Program-made: the position numbers and the translations under genes
In this document: positions 35,850 through 48,061 of the stretch, one piece after another
Position numbering within the stretch: position 1 is the stretch's first letter
How the letters are laid out: the number at the start of each line of letters is the position of its first letter
The notes under the pieces: model-generated
Told to the model about the DNA's origin: nothing
The model's database searches: none
What the model saw: the letters and a program-made list of their open reading frames with translations, nothing else
From: Brasenia schreberi
Taxonomy: Eukaryota; Streptophyta; Magnoliopsida; Nymphaeales; Cabombaceae
Length of the DNA stretch: 64,000 bases
NCBI GenBank assembly: GCA_036023115.1
Contig: JAYKKT010000061.1
Span: 17,459,501 to 17,523,500 of the forward strand
Direction: 5' to 3'

Positions 35850-36545
35850 ATGCTTGATACACGAAGCACACACGAGCACTCGAGCTTTAACTCTTAACTC
35901 GTACACCAAGCACCCACATGCACGATTGAGCCTTCGCTCTTACTCCCAAGACTCTAGTAAGAGCTGCGTGAGTTGTCTTCAATTTACACACTCCACACAT
36001 GCATGCATTGAGCCTTCGCTCTTATCATATATATGTATTTACCTTCAACTGGGTTGTTACATTAAGTCGTGTGAGTTTGTCATTTCAATTACACACTCGC
36101 ACCCAAAGACACCTGAGCCCTTGCTCAAGCACCTCACGCACCATTTTGGCCTCGGCAGCCACTAAGATATAGCCATATCTCTATATTTTCGGCTGCGTGA
36201 GTTTTCCCAGTTTAGTTGTGTTTGTCTTTCAATTCTGGGTATTTAAGGTTCAGCTGCGTGTGTTGTCTTTACATATATACACAACACACATGCACACGTT
36301 GGCGGCCTTTGGGCCCATATATATATATGTATTTCCCTTCCGCACTTTACATTTAAGTCGAGCGGGGTTTTACATTCAAGTCGTGTGAGTTGTCTTTCAA
36401 TTTATACACAACACACACACTCACAATTGAGCCTTTCCGCTCTTAAGATATAGTTATATTTCCCTTCCGTAATTTTTCTTCAGCTATGTCTTTCAATTTC
36501 GGGTTTTAAGGTTCAGTTGTGTGAGTTTGCATTGCATATCGGCCA
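35850..36545 (+). repeat. Diverged internal repeats in the LTR leader
   Basis: Segments such as GAGCCTTCGCTCTTA and GTGTGAGTTGTCTTTCAATT, with ATATATGTATTT blocks, recur four to five times at irregular spacing. They show repeated slippage or duplication in the R/U5 region of this LTR. Confidence 0.6.
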
Positions 36546-37187
36546 TACCACGAGATAGGGTGCATACTTGCATCAAAACAACCTCGAACCACCCGTGCAA
36601 AATCATCAAGACTTAGGCACTTGATGCACAAATCTCACGCCTAAGTAGCTAAAATCAAAGACATAGGATACGTGCAAAACCCCACGTAAGTAAAATATGC
36701 AACTAGACAAACCAAATTGATCGAACACTTCCATACTTTTCAAAGAATGTCATACTTGTTCAAAATCGAGTTTTCTAAGCGTACAAATCGACCCTTGAGC
36801 ATCGGTTCAAGAAGGTTTGCGACGAAAAGAGCCCACTTGTCCACAGTCGCCCCCTGAGTTAGATATTTTCAAAACTTACTTCGCTAGTTTGAGTAAGCTA
36901 GCTGGCACGCCCTTTTAAAGCGACTTAGACATACGAAAAGGTTCACTCTAGGCCTAAGAACCCGGAGTGGAAATTTTCGCATGTCTACACCCTTTACATA
37001 CTCGATCTACACAAGTATATCCCATTTCATAATAGCACCTATCATTTGAAAATATTTTGCTATTTTGAACTAGGTTTCATCTTGTAAGCCAAAGATTTTT
37101 GAAATGTTATAAAATGATTTTGAACGCTCTACTTTTCATGAAGCATTCATTCGTCACATAATTCATTTTGGTCATTCTTTTAAGAAA

Positions 37188-38461
37188 TTAAAAAGAAGAT
37201 TCATTTTCAAAAATCATTTCAAAAGAATTTAGGATGAACCCTAAACATAATATTTTTTTGTATTGGGCATTGATCGGGTCTACTAAATTTCTTCCCTCAA
37301 CACTAATCAACCAATATGCATTGTTTGTGGTTGCCCCTCTTACAATATAAGGACCATCCCACTTTGGCCACCACTTACCAAGTGGATGAGGGCCATGATA
37401 GTATATGGTTTTCAAGACTAAATTGTTCATTTTGAAGTGGCGAACCTTCATGTGCTTTTCATGGTATCAGGCTATCCTTTGTAGTTATGCATGTGCATGA
37501 TCCATGACAAGGAGTTCTTTTCTTAAAGTAAATCAAGCCCAACCATTCTAACTTGCTAAAGGGTCTCCATAGGTAGATTGAGTGCAAGAGATGTATGAAA
37601 TGAATGCAATTTGATATGAATGGGGAGTATGACATTTGTACCATAGACCAACTCAAATGGTGTGGCATTTGTGGGAGTGCCGATGGAAGTCTTATAAGCC
37701 CATAAGGCTTCATCTAGCTTCTCATGCCATGTCCTATCATTCTCAAAAGTTTTCTCGATGATGCTTATGACAGTTTTATTTGTAGCTTCAGCTTGGCCAT
37801 TGCCTTGAGGGTAGTAGCGAGATGAGAAGTGTTGAGTAATGCCATAGGTCTTACACAACCTCTCCACTTTTTTATTTTTGAACGAGATGTCATTATTCGA
37901 TACCAGGCCTCTTGTAAGTCCAAATCGAGCCAAGATACTTTTCTTAATGAATGCTACTACATGTTGTCCTTGAACATTAGTCAAAGAGGTAGCTTCAACC
38001 CATTTAGAAAAATATTCAGTGGTTAGTAAAATGAACATGTGTCCATTAGATGCAACGGGTGTTATTGGTCTAATGATATCAAATGCCCATATTGTGAAGG
38101 GTCATGGTTTCACGATGGAATGCAATGTAGATGATGGAATATGAATGACATTTCCATGCTCTTGACATTGATGACACTTCTTAACATGGTTATGACAATC
38201 TTGTTTCAAGGTGGACCAAAAATAACTAACTCTAAGCATTTTCATGACCATCATATTTGCATTGACATGACCCCCACACTCTCTATCATAGAATTCATGA
38301 AAGATAGTCTTAGCCTCATTATGGTCAACACACCTCAACAAGATGCTGAAAAAACTTGTTTTGTAAAGAACCCCTCCCAAGACCACATATCGAGTTGAGA
38401 TTTTCCGAATAAAAGCTTTGTCTTTAAAGGAAGCAAATTTGGGAAATCCTCCATTTTCCAA
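37188..38461 (-). pseudogene. Integrase of gypsy element A
   Basis: The upstream frame (38461-38102) holds the zinc-binding HHCC domain, ending KKCHQCQEHG. The next frame (38038-37556) holds the core: TEYFSKWVEA (Glu where many families have the first catalytic Asp), LVSNNDISFKN (second Asp region altered; element B has ISDND) and GQAEATNK with the catalytic Glu. A third frame (37451-37188) holds the C-terminal part KWDGPYIVRG, a GPF/Y-like module. Frames are not continuous. Confidence 0.75.
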
Positions 38462-38639
38462 AAGTTTTTAATGTCTTGAAACCAAGGTTTTTCGTTTGGA
38501 TTTTGGTAATTTTGGCAAATCTCTAAATCATGAGTGGATAGAGTGGGCAGGTGTAGGATCTCTAGGGATCGAGCACCGAAGGTGGGGTCGATCCTTAGAG
38601 ATGACCCTAGTGAAGAGAGAGCATCAGTTGTCCTCTCTT

Positions 38640-38900
38640 CTTATGTGAGTGAGTGTGCAAGATTTGAAAGAATTGACCAACTTGGTGGCCAATTCATGGT
38701 ATGAAATGAATTTTTCATTTTTGACTTGTCAAATTTTTGAAACTTGGTTTACAACAAGCATAGAATCTCCAAAGACTTCAATACACGGTGCCCCTAGATT
38801 TTTCAAAACTTTTAGGCCTTGTATGAATGCTTCATATTCGGCCACATTATTGGAATAAGGAAAATCTAATCAGAATGACATTGGGATTTCCCCTTTTGGG
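38640..38900 (-). pseudogene. Archaeal-type RNase H of gypsy element A
   Basis: The minus strand reads NNVAEYEAFIQGLKVLKN and IEVFGDSMLVVNQV, the Glu- and Asp-bearing motifs of the second RNase H of Tat elements. An in-frame TGA follows VSKI. This domain is the lineage diagnostic. Confidence 0.65.
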
Positions 38901-39277
38901 GGGATATAAGGATGATGCCTATCCCTGCCCCTTGTTGATTCCTTGTACTATCAAAGTATATTTTTATACTTGATTCTCATTACAATAATTTGATAAAACA
39001 TGGAATTTCAATTCATTTGTCAAGATACCTTCGTCGGGCATTTCATCAAGTATGGGATATGTATCTTTAAGAGGTAAGTTAGCCACATGATCGACTAGGG
39101 CTTGTCCCTTAATGGAGTTTTGATGATGGAATTTTAAGTCATACTCCATTAAGAGGAGTAGCCATTTACGTAGCCTACCTGTTAAGATATGTTTTTCAAA
39201 AAATACTTGATAGGGTCAAGTTTAGACACTATCCAAATTTCATGATCGAAGAAATAATGTTTAAATTTTTTGCAAGC

Positions 39278-39514
39278 CTATACCAAGGCCAAACACATTT
39301 TCTCCATGGCTTGATAATTTCTTTCATATGCCAATAAAGTTTTCAAAATGTAGTAAATAGCATATTCTTTGAGACTATCATCCTCATATTGGACAAGCAA
39401 AGCACCCAATGCATTCGTATGGATAGAAAGATAAAGAAGCAAAGGTTTTCCCAGCTTTGGAGGTTTTGAAATTGGAAGATTTACCAAATAAGTTTTTGGC
39501 ATTCGGAATCCCAA
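39278..39514 (-). pseudogene. Retroviral-type RNase H region of gypsy element A
   Basis: Contains KPLLLYLSIHTNALGALLVQ and YEDDSLKEYAIYYI, then YERNYQAMEKMCLALV, matching the RNase H following RT in Ty3/gypsy. In many Tat elements the LLLYLSV site has already lost its Asp, as here. Confidence 0.75.
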
Positions 39515-39531
39515 TTAAATGTAACACATTT

Positions 39532-40320
39532 TCACAAAAGTCTATTGAAAGATTCACATCTTGTTGCTAAGTTGGAGATAAATCTCCTAATAGCTTGGAG
39601 TTGACCCTCGAGGCTTCGAACTTGGGTCCAGTTGGAGGGTGGAGGCATGTCTATGCCCCTTTGGCTAACCATGAACCCTAAGAGTTTTCCCGATTCTACT
39701 CTAAACACATGCTTTGAAGGGTTTAGTTTCACTTTATAAAGCCTAAGTCTTTCAAAAACCTTTTGCAAAGATTCTATGTGTATGCTTTGGGTTCTTGATT
39801 TTACCAAAGAATGATCCACATATACTTCAAAGAGCTCATGAATTTGATCATGGAAAATAGTCGTAATGGATTTTTGGTATGTAGCACTGGCATGTTTCAA
39901 ACCAAAAGGTATGACCATGTAACAGTATGTTCCCCAAGGTATAGTAAAAGCAGTTTTAGCCTAATCTTTTGAAGCTAACTTGATTTGGTTATAACCCGAA
40001 TAGTCACCATTAAAGAATACATTTCATGATTTGCAGTGCTATCCACTATCAAATCAATGTTAGGTAGTGAACAATTATCTTTTGGAGTGGCTTTGTTTAA
40101 ATTTCTAAAATCAATCCAAATACGAATTTTTTCATTGGATTTTCTAACAACGTTAATATTTGAAAGTCATTCAGAATATGCAATGTGTTTTATAAATCAA
40201 GCTTTTAAAAGATCTTCTAAACCCTCTTTTACTTGGGAGTGAACAACAAGATGGATTTTCTTACGTTTCTGGTTCACGAGTTTCAACGATGCTCTACAAT
40301 CCTAGGGTCTAAACCAAGCA
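39532..40320 (-). pseudogene. Reverse transcriptase of gypsy element A
   Basis: The clear part (39918-39532) reads MVIPFGLKHASATYQKS, then VYVDHSLVKSR and LNPSKHVFRVESGKLLGF. The catalytic YVDD motif is YVDH here, so the enzyme would be dead. The fingers region to about 40320 is readable only across stops and frame changes. Confidence 0.75.
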
Positions 40321-40438
40321 TGTCTTAATAGGTCCATACAAACACATCAATGTATGATTTCAAGAAGGCAATGAATGATGCCTTTTCATACTCATGCAAG
40401 CAAGTTCCTATTTTAACACACTTGGGGTTACACTATGT

Positions 40439-40807
40439 TTAAAACTCCTCCCCATCAACCAAACATTTTCCAAGAGTATGGTGATTCAATACCACTTCGA
40501 TGTATAAAGCTTGATTGTGGGTTGTAATGGGTCTATCCAACTCATCTTCGGAAAACACGATTGGAGTTTTTGTAAGAATGGGAGAGATCATGAAAGATAG
40601 GGACTCGGGAGTTATGGAAGTGCTAACTCTTACTTTCTCTAGAGTTCCCTCTAAGACTTGTCTTTGTTTAGGTGATTTTTCTATTAACTCTAACTTTTGA
40701 CCCATGTAGGCTTGGAGCAACTCACATGGCTCAGTTTCTCCTTTGGGCTCGGCTAGGTGAGCTCGAGTCACCCTAGTTGTCTTGGTGCTTGGCTTGATCA
40801 TAGGCAA
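40439..40807 (-). pseudogene. Protease region of gypsy element A, fused to LTR-type sequence
   Basis: ITTHNQALYIEVVLNHHTLG followed by KCLVDG matches the start of the retropepsin domain; the frame ends just after the catalytic Asp-Gly. Its upstream 110 bp belongs to the 630-bp repeat shared with the 3' LTR. gag and spacer have been deleted and LTR is joined to protease. Confidence 0.6.
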
Positions 40808-41342
40808 CCTTGGATGGTTGCTTGTTGTCTTGATATGGGTCTTGGTCTCACCTTTAACTCACCTTAGCCCGTCCCAATTCATGCTTTGACTTGACTCAAG
40901 TGAATTTCTTTGATTTGGACTCGCCTTGATCGAGCCCAAGTCTTGGTCGTGCCTTGCATTGGGCCTTGGTCATGTGCCGCCCTTGACTTCTTGGGGCCGG
41001 CCTTGACCTTGGTTCATCTGAGCCCATGCCTTGACCATGTTGGTTCTTTGATATTGCCTTGATTTGATGCAATCAACTTTACTTGAACTTGAATCGAGCT
41101 TCGTTTTCGTTTGGACTAGATCGAGTCATGCTTGACTAGGTCTTAAATTGAGCTTTGTTTGACTCGACCCTGAATTGATTCCCTACCTTATCTGGGTCCA
41201 CTTTGCTTGCCTTTCTGGTTCTTGCCATATCCTTTTCCTGAGGAATACGCCTCCTTCTTATTCGGGTTTTGATTCGAAAGAGCTTCAAATAAGTATCACT
41301 TTTCTTTTTGAAATTATTTCAAATGTCCAGTTTTTTAAACTA
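40696..41342 (-). mobile_element. Partial 5' LTR of gypsy element A
   Basis: Direct repeat of 32.51-33.13 kb, with shared stretches such as TGAGCTCGAGTCACCCTA and CAATTCATGCTTTGACTTGA. The match stops abruptly at about 41342, so the outer end including TGTAAACACC is missing; the inner end is fused to protease. Confidence 0.6.
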
Positions 41343-43944
41343 TTAGGAGTGCTTAGCATCGAGGTAGTGATCTCCAAGACAGGTGGGGGATTTCAAATGT
41401 CCGATGAGGGATGGAAACACGAAGTTACAAAAGGTTTGCCGGACACCACAAAGAACGTGAACACATGATGGTTCGCCGGTTGTCGATAAAGATTGTGCGT
41501 TGTCCGTGTCACTTTTGAACAATCATCAATAGAGTTGTTCTCGACCCAACGCTTTGATGGGTAGAGTCGGTGCAGACTTCCTAATGATAGGCAAGGAGTC
41601 CTCATGTTTAATATATGATGCAGGACTGCATCCAGACCCGCCAAAACCACAAAAATCAGTAGCGCCCGATTTGGGCGTTGAGAAATGCAATGCATGAGCG
41701 TTGTTGTTCATGGCTGGACAAGGAAGGTAATGGCCATTAAGGCCGATTACCAGCCTGGCCAGGTTGTATAAGAGGCAGAGGAGGGGCGGCCTGTTGGGGA
41801 GAAGCTTCAGGAGCAGTCACACGAGTCGAAAAACGTCGAAGTCTGCCAGAATCCGATAAGAAAACCCTTGATTTTGCTTTTATGAAAATTTTCATTTTTA
41901 GTTGCTAAAACCAAGTTAGATCATAGGGCTTTTGTTTGGTTCATGCTAAACCTTCAAAAACAAACCTTAATACGCGAAAATCGGCTCAAAACAAGCATAA
42001 ATTCATGATTTTTTTCTCAAATTCGAGTTAGTGTTTTTCATATGTTTTTCGGCCAAAACGATACCACCGGTGACTAAGCATGGGTTGGGTTTAAAGAGGA
42101 GGGGTAAGCGATCGGTTTGGGACCGTCACCAACCTTAATTGTCGCCAGAAACTGGTGAAATCGACGTTGAAAAATCATGGGAACTGGCCCTTTTGGGTGT
42201 GCCCCTATTTTTGTGTCGTGTCCGAAATGCCATGAACTTATACTGATTCAAGTTATGTCCACGTGTCGCATGTTAAGAACCATTTCTATATCAAAACAGG
42301 TTCCGTGTCGGGTTCTATGTCGAAAATGGGTCAGGTTTAGGTCGTGTCTTGAAATGGGTTTCTGAGTTAGAAACATGACCCGTGTCAGTAGTTACAGGTT
42401 TTGTGTTGCCACAGTGATACAGGCTACCTACTATCACTTAATTTGGATCAGATATGGATCTAGGTATCCGTTTGGATCTCAGATAGCTTAAACGGATCCA
42501 TATTAGGTTTTGGGTGATTTTAGGGTCATTTGAGATCCGATTTAGATACGGTTTGTTGCTTTAGATTTGTACTTAAATAAATTTTAACATTTTAATTATT
42601 TGTAATTGTTTAGAGATTAAAATTAGAGGATTTGGTGGTGATAACCATGTTAAAAGTGATTTTATTTGTTTCAGATAGATTTAAATGTGCATGATTGATA
42701 AATGTTTTATTGATGTTTGTGAAATGTTATTCGTAATTATGGGTTATTTGACATGTTTTTAAATAGAACATGTTTATGACATTGATTGATAAAGAGCATG
42801 TTTTGATATACATGTGTTTTATGAACATTGTATTTAAATGTTGTATGAATATGGATTTGATTTTGGATATTCATGGATCTGGATATGATTTGTGAATATG
42901 ATGAACTGTAATTGGTTATAGAAATGTAATGATGTGTGAATATACGAGCCATACTTGTGTGGGTTGTGTGGGTCTCTAGAGACTTGCAGGTCTCTTGGGT
43001 GATCCGGCTTGGGGCGAATACAGGGTGTGTTCCCGGACACTTTGTCGTGAGAGTCGGCGTGGTTATGTCATGGATGGGGTTACCGAGGTCACGTTAGGGA
43101 GGGCCGAACAACTCCTATGGCCTTTGGGGTAGACACAGTATGGGCTGTAATTATCGTAACTAATGATGTGTGCATTTATGTGAGTGTGTGCGTATGAATT
43201 TGATATCATGATTTAAAGGTAATTGTGCTTTGTTATAAAATGATTGTGAAATTATGCATGCTTTTAGTACGATTTATGTTTAAAGGTGTTTAACCTCCCT
43301 ACTGAATTGTGTTCATCTCATTATTTTACAGCTCATACTGAAGCAAGCATTTCGAAGGCACACGGAGCAAAGTAGAAGTTCGATAGAGCGACATTTCTAT
43401 ATTTTGGATGGTATGATAAGTATTGAATGATTTAGAAAGTCTTATTTGGGGTTATTGTTAGGTGGGCCCCACACCATTTTGGGAGAATTGTTTAGAACTT
43501 TGATATAAATATTTATTTTATTGAGTTTGAGTGAAATTAGTATTGTATTCGGTTATTGCTCACCATCACGCCCGTGCGAGAAGCGACTACGTGCATCGGC
43601 TTGGGTTGGGCCGTGGGTGTGACATCATGCCACTGTTAGCCTCCTAGTTGCCTCAAACAGGCGGGGTGCCGTCAAGGAGATTATGACATGCTAGATGTGA
43701 TTTAGCAATGTAAGAAGGAAAACATTGCGGTTGCATGTAAGGTGTTATCATGCAGTGGTTGACGTTGTCTTAGCGTGAAAGGTAACGTCCCACAGGTTGA
43801 AAGGACTGTCCAGAGGCCTAGAGAGATGTGGTGCCCACAACGGGGATGCAGGTTGCTTCGGTGAGTTGAAGCAAATCTAACGGGTTGTGCCAAGTGCTCC
43901 AGGTAGGGGAGAAGTTGTGACATTGTCGGGGACGACAATGGATT
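41343..43944. other. Old LTR-retrotransposon debris, unresolved
   Basis: No reading frame with a motif. The stretch at about 42.9-43.62 kb, ending GGCCGTGGGTGTGACA, has the look of a gypsy LTR 3' end, but no matching start or target duplication was found. Confidence 0.35.
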
Positions 43945-43957
43945 TGGCTGGGGAGAA
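43940..43957 (+). other. Polypurine tract next to an LTR-like start
   Basis: TTTGGCTGGGGAGAA is followed at about 43958 by TGTAACGGTCCCTCCCAG, the arrangement of a 3' LTR start in a plus-strand gypsy element. The far end of the LTR was not identified. Confidence 0.35.
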
Positions 43958-45130
43958 TGTAACGGTCCCTCCCAGATATCCAGGCTAGACTTTCTATTTT
44001 TGGATCCCATATCCAATCGGTTACAGAGCTCATCAGTAACAAACCGGCTATTACGGATTAGCTCTATAACCGCCTCCACAGGAAATGATTGGATGGTCAA
44101 TCTAGTCGTTCCTATGAAAACCACCGAGAATGGACATCTCAGCTTTACAAGCTCTTCCGAGGCTAGTTAGTTTTGAGATAACTTAATATAAACTACTGGT
44201 TGTGAACAAGTAGGTAACTAGAAGAGGTAATGTAGTTGGAAAAGTGAACGCTTCCAGTCTCTCCATCTTAGGCACATTCATGTCTCTAGATACAAAGGTC
44301 TAGTCGAAGCACTGTCAACCGTGTGATACGTAAAGCGGTTGTGTTGGCTTGAGTGTATTACTCATTGGTTTGAGTTGCCTCAAGTTGTTAAGCTAATACT
44401 ACGAATGGTTGTCGCAGTAACAAGCCGTGGTACATGATAATATATAAGATCGAATAAGTGACTAAGTGCAGTAGAAGTACCACCTTGCTGTCCGACGAGT
44501 TTTGCTCTTCACACACCTTAAGAGGGAGCTGACATACGAGAAAGGCTTGAATGGTTCTTTGCCTTATTAGTTGTGTAAGATGAGGGTGCTTTTCCATTTT
44601 TCCTATAAGTGGCAAAGCAGTTGTAGTCTCCATCGTAAAAGTTGTGACTTCATGCCCTATGCTAAGCTATACCCAGCTTTTGTCTTTAAGAGAGTATATA
44701 TGGTTCTTAAGAGAGTATGAATCAGACCACTTATAATTCTCTGATTCAACCTAAAATATGTCATACACTTTGAAGCACCAAAAGGTAAGAGTTGACTCCA
44801 ATACTAAATCATATGTTTGACTCCTCCTTTAGGGGGTGTAGCATTCCATTGCCTTGTGGGTTTGTCGGCTTCCTCTTGTCAATTCTCTTGATATCCATCC
44901 ATATTTTATTTTATACTCTTCCACCAAGGAATATGCTAGTGACTAATGGATTGAGAGTTATGTTAAGTTATCTTTTCTTGCTCTATCAAATACCATTCCT
45001 TTGAATCCCTATCTCCTTAAGAATCTCCCTTTGAAATATTCAATCCTCGTTTTGTGCTTGTCCTCTTTGTCATTGCTTGCTTATTAGGCTTTGCTAACTG
45101 GTTTTTATTGTTTGTCAACATCCATAGGGT
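43958..45130. other. Non-genic sequence, probably LTR-derived
   Basis: Follows the LTR-like start and runs to the copia insertion site. No gene or clear repeat boundary. Confidence 0.35.
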
Positions 45131-45135
45131 AGGAA

Positions 45136-45486
45136 TGTGAGGTTCTCCTTGCTTGATTCCGGTTGTCTCCGAGCTTCCGGTTAGTTGTCATCGATCCCTT
45201 CTAGGTATGCCTGCAGCAGAAGAAATGGGTAACTGTGTTTCTGGTTTGAGGTTTACTCACAACAGAATTTTTCAGGAAAAGCTTTTCTGTTTTTTTCAGG
45301 GCATGCTCCTCCTTTCTCAGTTATCCTGTTGGGCTTCCCTCATCCGGATCTTCCTTATCCGAACTGTTACCGTGATCTTTGGTAATGGTCCGACTGTTAT
45401 GCTGTTATGGTTATCCTATCTGCAGCCGTAGATAGGGTAATGGTCTGGATGGCTAGTCCAGTCGTTACCATGGCCACAACCTAACA
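45136..45486 (-). repeat. 3' LTR of the copia element (351 bp)
   Basis: Plus-strand ends TGTGAGGTTC and CACAACCTAACA. The PPT AAGTGGGAGA (minus strand) abuts it at 45487-45496. It lacks about 50 bp present in the other LTR, including the TATATATA region. Confidence 0.9.
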
Positions 45487-45624
45487 TCTCCCACTTGGCC
45501 ATTTGAGCAAAGTGTATTGACATATTAGTTTTCCTCTCAATTTTGTAGGGTTTACCTAGTAATGTCCTTTCATGATTGTTGTTGCATTCACTACCCATTG
45601 TGTGGTTATTTCCCTACACAACAA

Positions 45625-46095
45625 TCAAACATACCTCAAACCCATATTCATAACATGTTTTGAGAAAAGTTCTTTTGTTATGCATTTAGTCAAGGGGTCT
45701 ATCAACATATCATTTGTTGGCATGTATGAGATGGATATTTTCTTTCTCATAACCATATCATGAATATAGTGGTATTTAACCATTATATGCTTGCTTTTTG
45801 AGCAATCTGCTCCACTCTTGATAAGAGTAATTGTTGCGTTGTTATCACAGTAAATGACAACTGACTCGTCGGTTATTTCCAACTTCAAATTATGTATGAA
45901 GTGGCTTATCCAAACAACACTCGTTGCAGCCATACAGCAAGCCACATACTCAGCTTCCTGTGTATGTAATGCTACACAACCCTGTTTCTTACATGCCCAA
46001 GAAACAACACCACCTCCAAATAAGAATATTTGACCTGAGGTTGATTTGCTGTCATCTTTGCTTCCAGCAAAGTCACCATCTGAGTATCCTACCAC
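45625..46095 (-). pseudogene. RNase H of the copia element
   Basis: Contains GYSDGDFAGSKDDSKSTSGQ, HTQEAEYVACC and VIYCDNNATITLIKSGADC, the Asp-Glu-Asp motifs of copia RNase H, ending LTKCITKELFSKHV. This segment is uninterrupted for 156 codons but separated from the RT by broken sequence (46.10-46.38 kb). Confidence 0.9.
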
Positions 46096-46378
46096 TTTCA
46101 GTTAATCTGCTTGAAAACACAGTTTCAAGTCTCTTGTTCCTTTCATATATCTTAAAATCCTTTTTATATCTATCCAGTGCTGCCATCCAAGATTACTTTG
46201 ATATCTACTTACAAGACCAACAACAAAGTTGATATCAGGTCTTGTACATAACATAACATACATCAAGCTACCCACAACTTCTACATAAGGAACGTTAGGC
46301 TTATCGTCTCATTTACTGGGACAATCAACCTTACTTAGTTTAACCCCTTTTGCAATAGGTGTATCAGCAAACTTGCAT

Positions 46379-47095
46379 TCACCCATTTTGAACTTCTTGA
46401 GGATATAATCTATATATCTCTCCTGACTCAGGCAGAGAGATCTTTATACCCAAGATATAGGATGCTTCCCCCATATCCTTCATTACGAACCTTGAGTTTA
46501 ACCATGACTTGGTTTTGACAATCATCTCATTGTCATTTACAGTCAACAATATGTCATCTACGTATAATGATAGGATGACAAAGTGGCTCCCACTATTCCA
46601 GACATATACACAGTGATCAAGTTTATTAACCACAAACCCAAGTTCTGTAATGACATTTTGAAAGGTCAAATACCATTGGCGAGGTGATTGTTTCAAGCCA
46701 CATAGGGATTTTCTCAACCTATATACTTTATCTTCTTGGCCTTTAACTATAAATCCTTCGGGTTGCTGTATGTATATGACTTCATCTAAATCTCTGTTTA
46801 GAAAAGTTATCTTTACATCTAACTGATGTAAGTCCAAGTCATAATATACAGATATTGCCAAGATTATTCTTATGGATGTAAATTTCACAACTGGAGAATA
46901 TGTCTCAGCATAATCTATCTCCTTCTTTTGCGAAAAATCTTTTGCAACCAACTTCACTTTAAACTTGTGGATTAAACCATCGACCTTGTATTTCTTTTTC
47001 AGAAGCCATTTACAACCTATAGCTTTCCTTCTTTTTGGTAAATCAGTCAATTCCCAGACTTGGTTTTTTTCAATGAATTCAATTTTTTCATCCAT
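46379..47095 (-). pseudogene. Reverse transcriptase of the copia element
   Basis: A 238-codon frame with WELTDLPKRRKAIGCKW, RLRKSLCGLKQSPRQWY and the intact catalytic LYVDDILL, followed by MKDMGEASYILGIKI. Truncated in front relative to the full polyprotein. Confidence 0.9.
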
Positions 47096-47305
47096 GGCTT
47101 TCCCCTAGTATGATGCTTCCGATGAGTTTATAGCTTGCTGACAAGTTAAGTTATCAGTCAACTCATCTAAATCCACCGAATTACACACTTCTTTTGCAAG
47201 ATAAATGTGATAATCCTTTAAGTAGGACAGAGTGGCCCTAGGCCTTTTATGTTCACTTAAGATTTCAGTTGTTTGAGGAAGATCTTCTATGGGTTCTAAT
47301 AATGA

Positions 47306-48061
47306 TTAATCTAGGTCTACAAGATTATCAGTACATTCATCATTATTTTTCAAGATGTCATTATTAGTATCTTTTAAGAATTTAACATCTCTGATTTCTA
47401 TTAGTCCGTGGTCCTTATGATAAAACTGATATTCCTTTGAACCTTTTGGATATCTAATGAATATACATCTTAAGGACTTACTATCTAGCTTATCTCTAGA
47501 CTGATCAAGGATCTTTACATGTACAATAGATCCCCATCTCCTGAGATGACCTAGGTTGAGTTTTCTTCCAAACCGCATCTCATATGTTGTAGTGAATATA
47601 ACTTTACATGGTACTCTATTGAGTATGTAAACTACTGTAATTATTGCTTCTCCCCAAAATATCCTTGGTAGAGAGGCATCAGTCAATATTAACCTTATCA
47701 TATTCAACAAGGTTTTGTTATATCTTTCATCTATACCATTTTGTTGTGGTGTCCTAGACATTGTATTTTGCTTTGTAATACCAAAGTCTTTACAGAATTC
47801 AAGAAATTTTACTGAGGTATATTCACCACCTCTATCTAATCTTAGGACTTTGATTGAATGTCCCAATTGGTTTTCCACTTCCTGCTTATATTCTTTAAAA
47901 ACTTCTAATGCCTCAAATTTATGTGCTAAAATATATAAATATATATATCTCGAGTAATCATCGATAAAGGTTATAAAATAAATCTTTCTATGATGTGTCC
48001 TTACTCTAAATGGTCCACATAAATCCGTGTGAATGACCTCAAACAGGGTTATTGTATACAA
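47306..48061 (-). pseudogene. Integrase core of the copia element
   Basis: A 251-codon frame with the catalytic triad in context: IHTDLCGPF, LRLDRGGEYTS and TPQQNGIDERYNKT. The Glu is kept although the usual VAER is IDER. Ends in the LVDLD linker before the RT. Confidence 0.9.

Larger units (their letters stand above)
34089..36989 (+). mobile_element. Solo LTR (2.9 kb) nested in gypsy element A
   Basis: Starts TGTAAACACCC and ends GCATGTCTACA, flanked by 5-bp direct repeats CCCTT at 34084-34088 and 36990-36994. Element B lacks this segment, confirming insertion. A TATA box (CTATAAATAA) lies at 34942-34951 on the plus strand, preceded by GTTTGGATTTGGATTGGATC-type repeats and followed by a leader of about 2 kb that includes a GC-rich island. 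No internal retroelement sequence is present, so it is the product of LTR-LTR recombination. It is the same family as element A's LTR but in opposite orientation and nearly twice as long. Confidence 0.8.
33242..40807 (-). mobile_element. Gypsy element A, internal region (Tat lineage), decayed and gag-less
   Basis: From right to left the minus strand carries protease, reverse transcriptase, RNase H, a second archaeal-type RNase H, integrase and a 3' spacer. An extra RNase H between RNase H and integrase marks the Tat lineage of Ty3/gypsy. gag is absent: protease follows LTR-type sequence directly. A solo LTR (34089-36989) splits the 3' spacer. The 33.3-34.08 kb part matches 54.8-55.35 and 57.74-57.87 kb of element B. 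The polyprotein is broken by several stops and frameshifts. Confidence 0.8.

Noticed and set aside
37900..38020. Glu in place of the first catalytic Asp of the integrase (TEYFSKW) as a novel active site
   Set aside because: Both copies share it and similar Glu variants occur in plant gypsy integrases as far as I recall, so it is not evidence of something new.
43702..44124. 140-codon minus frame
   Set aside because: It crosses a polypurine tract and LTR-like start belonging to the other strand, and has no motif.
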